Assembly: GCA_016800925.1 (NCBI GenBank) | Contig: JABCPU010000074.1 | Span: 153,864 to 217,863 of the forward strand | Source: Suillus spraguei | Taxonomy: Eukaryota; Basidiomycota; Agaricomycetes; Boletales; Suillaceae | DNA: 64,000 bases | Direction: 5' to 3' | Shown here: piece after piece, positions 57,554-64,000 of the stretch | How the letters are laid out: each line of letters begins with the position of its first letter | How positions within the stretch are numbered: position 1 is the stretch's first letter | The notes under the pieces: model-generated | Database searches by the model: none | What the model was told of the DNA's origin: nothing | What the model saw: the letters and a program-made list of their open reading frames with translations, nothing else | Position numbers and translations under genes: made by a program

Positions 57554-58229
57554 ATGTTCACCAAAACAATTTCTGCTCTTCTCGCCCTGCCCTTCGTGGC
57601 ACAACGTTAGTATTTTAAAATTTTAATGCGCTTTTACGGTTGGTTCATTGTGCAATTTTTTTGTTTTGTCGTTTTGTAGTTGTTTCTGCGGACACCTGCA
57701 CTCGCACTTACACTGCTCAGGCTGGCGATATCTGTGACGGTATCTCGGCAGCCAACAATGTTTCCACGTACGTCAAGTCTCGGTCCTTGTTCAAAATCCT
57801 GTGTTGATGATCTTCTCCCTGCAGCTACCAGTTTGCTGTCGTCAACATCGGAACCGTTGATGACGCATGTGATAACCTTGTTATTGGCCAGAGTTACTGT
57901 CTCGGATGGCAGGGGCAGGACTGCTCGACCACTTACGTAGTCCAGGCAAACGATGATTGCGATATCATCTCCAACGCCGCAGGCATCAATGACACCATCC
58001 TCTATTCAAACAACCCGCAGATCAACGAAGACTGCACCAACATTTATATTGGAGAGGTACCTCAATATTTGCCAACTTCATGACAGTTTCTAAGGCTCTC
58101 ACTTAGGTGCTGTGCACAGCGACTACTGTCCAAGTCCCTCCTGCTCCAGCCGGAACTACCCCCGGTACGACTATTCCTCCAACCGCTACTCCTGCCAACC
58201 CCGATGGCGACCTCCCTTGGTGCGATTAA
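57554..58229 (+). CDS. secreted protein with two LysM domains
   Basis: Four exons: join(57554..57605,57680..57767,57825..58056,58107..58229), 164 aa. The N-terminus MFTKTISALLALPFVAQLVSA is hydrophobic with a good signal-peptidase site after VSA (residues 1-20 or so). LysM 1: CTRTYTAQAGDICDGISAAN to GQSYCLG. LysM 2: CSTTYVVQANDDCDIISNAA to IYIGEVLC. A Pro/Thr-rich tail (PPAPAGTTPGTTIPPTATP) ends WCD. Paired cysteines fit the fungal extracellular LysM type. Such proteins bind chitin or related glycans outside the cell, and in plant-associated fungi they can hide chitin from host receptors; the role here depends on lifestyle, which I cannot see. Confidence 0.9.
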
Positions 58230-60476
58230 ATTTCTTAATCACCACCACTCCGCTGCACCATCGAGTGTATTTCGCACGGATCGCGGCCTGTGATCAACGG
58301 TGATGACAGGCTGGTCGTGTCATTGCTTTGGTCGTCTTATTCCCTTCTTACACTTCTCAGTTTGTATCGCCTTGTTTTTTACAACCAGAGCTACCCCCGG
58401 TGGTGGTATACCCAGCAATAGTAAATTCACTTGCACGTTTATTACCTTGAATCCTCCGCATGTAGGTAATTCCGGAAATTCCCCTTACATTCGAGGGAAT
58501 CGATCGCGGTTTTATGGGCTTGCCCTTGTGACAATCATTTATATACGCCGTTGCCGTCGGTGTGATGAGGATATTCAGGAATGCACTATGGTAAGCTTCT
58601 CTCGGTTGATGAAGCAGAGGAACAAGTGTTCGCCAGTGCACCTTGATCCCTAGAAGAAGTGATCAAGCGGCCAGTGCCCCTGTACCCTTTCAATCCTTGA
58701 AAGTGATGACGAGACGTGGGAAGGCCTTGATAAGAAGATTGCGAATTGCAATTTGGAACCGCTTCCGCCTTTAAACAGTTCCTTTAAGCTACTTTCGATG
58801 ATTTGAGTCACCGGCGATTCTAGCGCCGCTACAATATGGGAAACGGAGAAGGGACTCGCACCGTGACTTGGACTCAGATACGTTATCCCTGCGGATCTAT
58901 CATGTCACACCCCAGAATTATTTGCGTGAGGCCTCGCAGCGTATTCCTGAATCTAATTTAGAATCATGAGTACACTGCGAAGCATGACAAGAGTCGCAAC
59001 ACCACAGAGTGTTTATGACTCCTAGTATGGTCATCGAGATGCATGATGACCATACTAGGAGTCATACGGTCGTGACGCAGATCGTCACACAAACCATAGC
59101 TGCCCAGTCCCAGCTGTCTGTTCAAACACCTGCTCTGAATCAGACTCAGAAGAAGATAAGGAAGAAGAAGCGTCGTCATCATCGGTGGTAGCCAGTTCGA
59201 GGATGAGCTGATAAACAAGGGATATGTTATGCACTACTGGGTGGACGTGGAACCATAATTTGTGTAGACTGAACTGCGGCGAGGTGTCGAATGCAGTTGA
59301 GAGAGCAGAGTCTGGGCTAAGTAAGACGACGCCTGAGCGATGAGGGAAATTGACCTAGAGCATGTCCTGGATGGAAGCGCGGAGCGCATGTTTGACAAGC
59401 CCAAAATCAAGGTGGCTGCGACTCTATGAAAGAAAATATAGCAGTATAGTAATTTCCTAGGGGCACTATCCCATCCCGTTAGGTCGAATGTGTAAAAAGA
59501 GCGAGGAAGACAAACCTAGTAGGAGAACATGATAAAAGGCATTCCTTCAATGGGTGGGTCGTCATCTTCTGGCGAGTAATCAGGATGGTGGGAAATATAT
59601 GTTCCCTCAAGGCCCTGTATGCTGGATCCCGAAGGATCTGAGATGGGAGAGAGGAAGGAGGCTGAACGATCCGAGAAATGGGTACGAGTGGGAGATGGGA
59701 TCTGAGCGCCCAAATGCGACCAGTGAGCAGTGGTGAGCTGACGTCCAGCTGTGCCCTGAAATATATGTCAAATAAGTTGTGTTTATTTCGTTCCTTATTT
59801 ACCTGCTATAAACTCAAGCGCCCAAATGATGCAAACATATCAGTTCTTAAATAAAAACTGAGATGTAAGTACGTACTATATGTATGCCACATCAGAGAAA
59901 CACTTCAAACACGGAGTGCTACGGAGCACTCCGTAACATAATCCAACCCGCTGATGAGTAGCTGACCAAAACTATAGCGTACCTTGTCTTTCTAGGCACT
60001 ACGCACATTAATAGAGTTCTTGAATAGAAACTGAGATCGTACTATGTCTTTCTAGCTCCCTCTCTCCTTGTTCGCTCGCCTGTCACCACGACACTGTAAT
60101 GGTCCAGGGTAAGGACGAAGTGAAGCAAAAAAACACAAACACGAGAGCCAAGAAAAAAATTGCTCAAAAATAATCATGAGGTTGAGCGAGAACACCAAAC
60201 GTCTGCTCATTGCTGTCGTTGTAAGTTGAATATAAACTGAAACGAAGGAAAGGGAGAAGGACAAATTTTGAGATGAATAGCACAGCAAAAGTGCCATCAT
60301 AGAACATCTGACACAAACAAGATCACAGGATGTGCTGGCTGATAACGCAAAAAAATGGCCATTAACTTTGAGCATTAACTCGCGAAGACATACATGAAGA
60401 CTGTCCAATACATCTTGCTTTGGCTTCTCGCCCATACATGAATTCAATGATGCGCCGTGCACGGACAAAGTCTTGA
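58230..60476. other. no gene recognised; hairpin and small duplications
   Basis: It holds the perfect hairpin at 59014-59066 and a short inverted repeat ACGGAGTGCT/AGCACTCCGT at 59911-59934. Stretches near 59846 (TTCTTAAATAAAAACTGAGA) and 60015 (TTCTTGAATAGAAACTGAGA), and the TGTCTTTCTAG pair near 59984 and 60044, suggest small local duplications. The minus ORF at 60052-60468 is probably chance. Confidence 0.4.
59014..59066. repeat. perfect 22-bp-stem hairpin
   Basis: The left arm ATGACTCCTAGTATGGTCAT C (59015-59035) is exactly complementary to 59045-59065, with a T-A pair outside it and a 9-base loop GAGATGCAT. There are no mismatches in the stem. Confidence 0.85.
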
Positions 60477-61379
60477 TCAGTAATTGGCTCGTAGCCTATA
60501 TGTCTTTAATTTAGCACGCAACTCATTGAGAGATTCCTCGTCTTCGGTTTCTGTCAATTTAAAGAGACTTCCACAATATCAATTCACAAGCTAAAATATC
60601 TCAACACTACAACTTACCATTGTGTTGGTAATTGGATGATGACATGCAGGCATTTATCCCGACGAACATCAAAAACATCAGACAATAAAAGGGTAGGCAT
60701 GAGTAGTTCCCAATTACGGTCAAAAGTGTCGAGGTCGTCCTTCAGTCTATCGTCCAGAGGCATGGAGGTTTTCCAGAGATGCGACTGGCAGGCCTCTGCC
60801 TCACTGACTATATCACCAAGCGCATTCTGAATGATGTTTCTGAGCGTGCCAACACTCTCTGTGCTTTCAATGGTGACAGAGAAAATATAGTGATAGGGAT
60901 CACCAAAAATTGACCAGTTAATCTTGATGGGGAGACGTAGAAGCCGGGCTGACAAGAGGATGAGCATAAGTATGGATAACATGTGGGCACGCTGACTGCT
61001 CACTTTCTGGAGGGCATCGCACTAGAATATGGATATTTATATCGTCAGGTGCAACACCAAACAACTCATACAGTGGAGTAAATGGCCAGAGCATGAGACT
61101 GGGTTCAAGATCAGGTTTTTTGGTCAGGTTCTTCGGTGTAATATCGACCTTCTGAAATATCAGTCCATCAAAGTACTGGACTCTCAATCAATCACTTGCC
61201 TTCCATAGTTCAAGCAGATGTGCAGGCAAAAAATCATACATAGAGATCTTCTCTTTCTTGATAGCATCCCTCAAATGGCTGACATTGTCTGTCCTTGGAA
61301 TTGTAACAGAAAAGACATGGCTTATATCTTCACAGGGGAACCAACAATTAATATGGAGTGTGTCAGACTCAGACATCAT
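60477..61379 (-). CDS. protein of two tandem Crinkler-type N-terminal (ubiquitin-like) domains
   Basis: Model complement(join(60477..60567,60618..60948,61004..61151,61200..61379)), 249 aa, phases consistent. Domain 1: LHINCWFPCEDISHVFSVTI, NVSHLRDAIKKEK, LLELWKKVDIT, ending INIHILVRCPPE. Domain 2: KINWSIFGDPYHYIFSVTIE, SVGTLRNIIQNALG, HLWKTSMPLDD, ending CLHVIIQLPTQ. Both follow the Crinkler N-domain pattern: beta-grasp fold, a central LWK, a closing HIxV strand. The first intron starts GC (AAG/GCAAGT), a rare GC-AG intron. No C-terminal effector domain follows; the tail is about 30 residues. Crinkler proteins occur widely in fungi and oomycetes, with functions mostly unknown. An alternative acceptor at 60549 would give an immediate stop. 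Confidence 0.72.
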
Positions 61380-64000
61380 GAGATTTAGGTGTGGGTTAAA
61401 CTTGTATAGGAGTCGGATATTTCTAGGGTCAATCAGCCTATTATGTAAGCCGTAGCTGCCATTGGATCTTCCCAGCCTACGTTATAAAACAACATAAAGT
61501 GATGTAAAACACTGGAATCATACCGCACGCACTGACCTGGGACCAGCCACACATGGTGGTGGTTACCACCAACTCCAGGTGACCTTGTCAAGAAAACGAA
61601 GCCCTCGTCATGCAAGGCACTGCAATCTTGTCAAAGGTAAGTTTTGCTGACCATCAAATGGGCTCCGCTTAGTTTCTGCAATAGCATTTTAGCAAGATCA
61701 CCGTCTCTTCATCTCTGTCGAAAACAGTGGATTTTAGATCACCTGATAATGTTGATCCATCCGGGCACGTACTCAAGCTGTTCCATGGTATACGATCATC
61801 CTGCTAGTGAGGGGTGAGTCGCTGCATCAAACATCTCCAATGTCTGACTTTGACCCTAGTTCTCCAAGCCAGAGTGCTTTCATTATGAATGAGGGCCAAT
61901 GCGAGGTCTTTGAACGTTGCTATCCCTGTGCCGGCTATTGGTTCAATATGCTTGCGACACATTTGTTCGTTCATTGTCCTCTGGGTGCAGACTCGATTCC
62001 AAGGCCCTGCTGACATGCCTCCATCTTCACTCAGAGACATGCTACTATGTAATCCTAATGATGTGGCCCATTGAAAGTCAGCTACTGCACTGTCGACTCA
62101 ACAGCCCGCCACCCTTGTCCGCAACTAGCACTATTCCCATCCAGTACACAACATGGGTTACATAAGTTGTTTATGACAAATATTTAAAGTGGTATCACAA
62201 TCCATTTTAAGTCTTCATCCGCATATTTTTTTCTTTCCGATCACAATATTAATGTAGCCTAGTGGAGAACAATATTTCATGATTTTTCTATCCCCTCATT
62301 TTGAGATGAGAACTTTGACACCACAAACAGATATATGTAACCTAATGAAGGAGAACTAAATGTGACATACAACGACCTCATCTATCCAAATGTCTCATCA
62401 ATGCCAAGAAGTATGCAATTAATCCCTACATTACACGCACACATTATGTCAGACAAAAGCTTAGCAATGCTTACTGCAGGATGGAAAGCCTGGACGACCT
62501 CCATGATTCACAATCACCAACCCTCAGCAAGGCACGCATACCTGTTTCGGATCTATGATTCAAGCAGCTGGCACTGGTTTGTATGACGACGATAGACTTA
62601 CATAACAAGGTCACAAACAAAGTTTGGATTGCAAAACTCCCTTCCAATCACTGTAGAAATGAGAAATTGATCAGATGCTATTCCGAGTAGTGTTGCCGCG
62701 AAGCGAACTGAAGCGAATCGAAGTGTAAATTCGAGACACTTTGGTAGACTTCGATGTCAATGAAGTTATTCGAAGTGCAGTTCGTTACACTTCGCGAAGT
62801 CACAGACAAGTCTGAGAATATATTAGTAATCTAGCTCAGAGCTGGTTACAGCATAATCCAAGACCCGGACGAGGATTAGTTCTCATGTTCATTTGCGAGC
62901 AGCTAAGTAACTTCGTCAGGCTTGCCCGTTACCATGAGCTCGTCTATGGCATTCTTACATACTGGCCTTGAAATAGTATAACCTACTTCTGCAACAAGAT
63001 GGGACCTGATGAGACGTGCAATTCAACTGGTCTTGCTTGTAAGAGAACTTAAGTATATGTAAAACTTCGAGAACGTTTGGTGAAGAGGTTAGCACGCCTG
63101 CGCATGTCTCTTTGCTGGATGAGAAAACTCGTTCAGAAGGAACAGATGAAGCAAAAGCAACGAGAATATATGTTCTTTTTGCTACAAAAAATTATTTTCA
63201 TTTATTGCAAAATAGTGGATGTACCTCCCAATATCATCCTGTTTTGGTGTTACTAATCGTGAAACTGATGAGCCAGAGTTTGTGAGCCTTGGGATACGCA
63301 GTGCTGCAGGCAAGCCTGGAGGAAACTGTGACCGACTACTTGGAAGAAAACTTGCTCTTGGAGTGAGGCCGCCCAATGAGTAGTGGAAATTTTGTTTCGA
63401 AATGGACAACAATGTTTTGTGCAGCTATCTGTGAGAGTGAACTTTCAGGGTACCTTTTCTCACAGATTTCAATTCAATCATGAAACTGACTTAGCGAATG
63501 TTCGAGAGAATGTGCGAAAAGCCTACATCAGGAAACCTACAGCCGAGCAAAAGGTCTGGAGCATGGTGCTTCTTTCCAAACGGCTGTAGTAGCCCGTAGT
63601 GTCCTGTAGCATCGCTTAAGAATAAAGGCTCCGTTGGGTTCCGAAAATTTTGGACGTGCCATAATGCCCAATAAGCGATCATATCTCGAATGCATGATCA
63701 TACTATCTCAAATCATGATGTAAGATAATCATATCTTAAACATGTGATGGTATATTTGATTCGTACTGATACTTCTACAGGGTGGGGAACTATTGGTAAC
63801 TGAGAATAGCGTGGAAAGTCTCTTCGTCTGCAAAGTTATTCACATAAAACTCATGCGCCAGCTGCAAACTATTGTTACAATCCATTGCCGGCGATATCTG
63901 CACACTGAACTTTGGGATTAGCTGGATGACCTGGCACATTGTCTAGGGGCACAATGTCTCCCAAAGGAGACTGGTTTTGATCGAAGATGCGGTGAAAAGA
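61380..64000. other. no gene recognised
   Basis: ORFs at 61433-61615 (minus; HDEGFVFLTRSPGVGGNHHH), 61807-62013, 62362-62586 and 63383-63589 show no family resemblance and mostly lack good starts. A CGAAG-rich stretch with inverted pieces (GAAGCGAACTGAAGCGAATC; CACTTCGCGAAGT) lies at about 62698-62803 and looks like the end of a transposon, but no partner end was found. CATGATCATAC and ATAATCATATC repeats lie near 63690-63740. Confidence 0.35.

Noticed and set aside
62698..62803. Transposon end made of CGAAG repeats
   Set aside because: It looks like a terminal region, but no matching opposite end or target duplication was found in the window.

Overview
The window is nuclear DNA of a basidiomycete, almost certainly an agaricomycete fungus. 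Genes are split by many GT-AG introns of about 45-60 bases, several genes diverge from short shared promoters, and the accessory content (AsaB-like oxidoreductases, F-box/LRR proteins, DUF6533 membrane proteins, Crinkler-type N-termini, LysM secreted proteins, Pogo/hAT/Helitron relics) is typical of that class. I cannot name the species. Exon boundaries were worked out by hand from splice signals, reading frame and family resemblance; every full model listed closes in frame.

Left part (1-24.7 kb). A lineage-specific hypothetical gene (544-1571) is followed by relics: a stray fragment of the UBA2 3' end (~2665-2830), a small intact ORF (3246-3575), a Helitron-helicase relic (3920-4614) and a decayed aspartic protease (5664-6939). 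A housekeeping block comes next: UBA2 (SUMO E1 catalytic subunit, minus), a conserved hypothetical (minus), SDH4 (respiratory complex II anchor, plus), two F-box-type proteins (minus), a PUF6-like ribosome-biogenesis factor (minus) and arginyl-tRNA synthetase (plus).

Middle (24.9-45.5 kb). This is an expanded cluster of seven copies of one three-exon gene family related to AsaB/CmcJ hydroxylase-desaturases. Five copies are open from start to stop and two are pseudogenes. The copies lie in alternating orientation and their flanks are duplicated with them. One convergent pair plus flanks has been duplicated as a module (~28.05-31.62 kb and ~34.01-37.96 kb). Between copies lie an internally deleted Pogo/Tigger element with 24-bp terminal inverted repeats and TA target duplications, a hAT relic, a poly(A)-tailed 313-bp insertion with GACCT target duplications, and an intact sphingolipid C9-methyltransferase gene.

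Right part (45.5-64 kb). An intact DUF6533 membrane-protein gene, a tandem array of about five degenerate tRNA-Ser-like units with a 147-bp period, ULA1 (NEDD8 E1 regulatory subunit), PSF1 (GINS), a mitochondrial DUF2358-like protein, a two-LysM secreted protein and a gene for two tandem Crinkler-type ubiquitin-like domains. The last 2.6 kb holds nothing I can identify.

The core genes serve unrelated housekeeping roles. Two ubiquitin-like E1 subunits (UBA2 and ULA1) fall in one window, which is probably chance. The most unusual features are the AsaB-like cluster with its duplicated inverted module, and the tRNA-like array.
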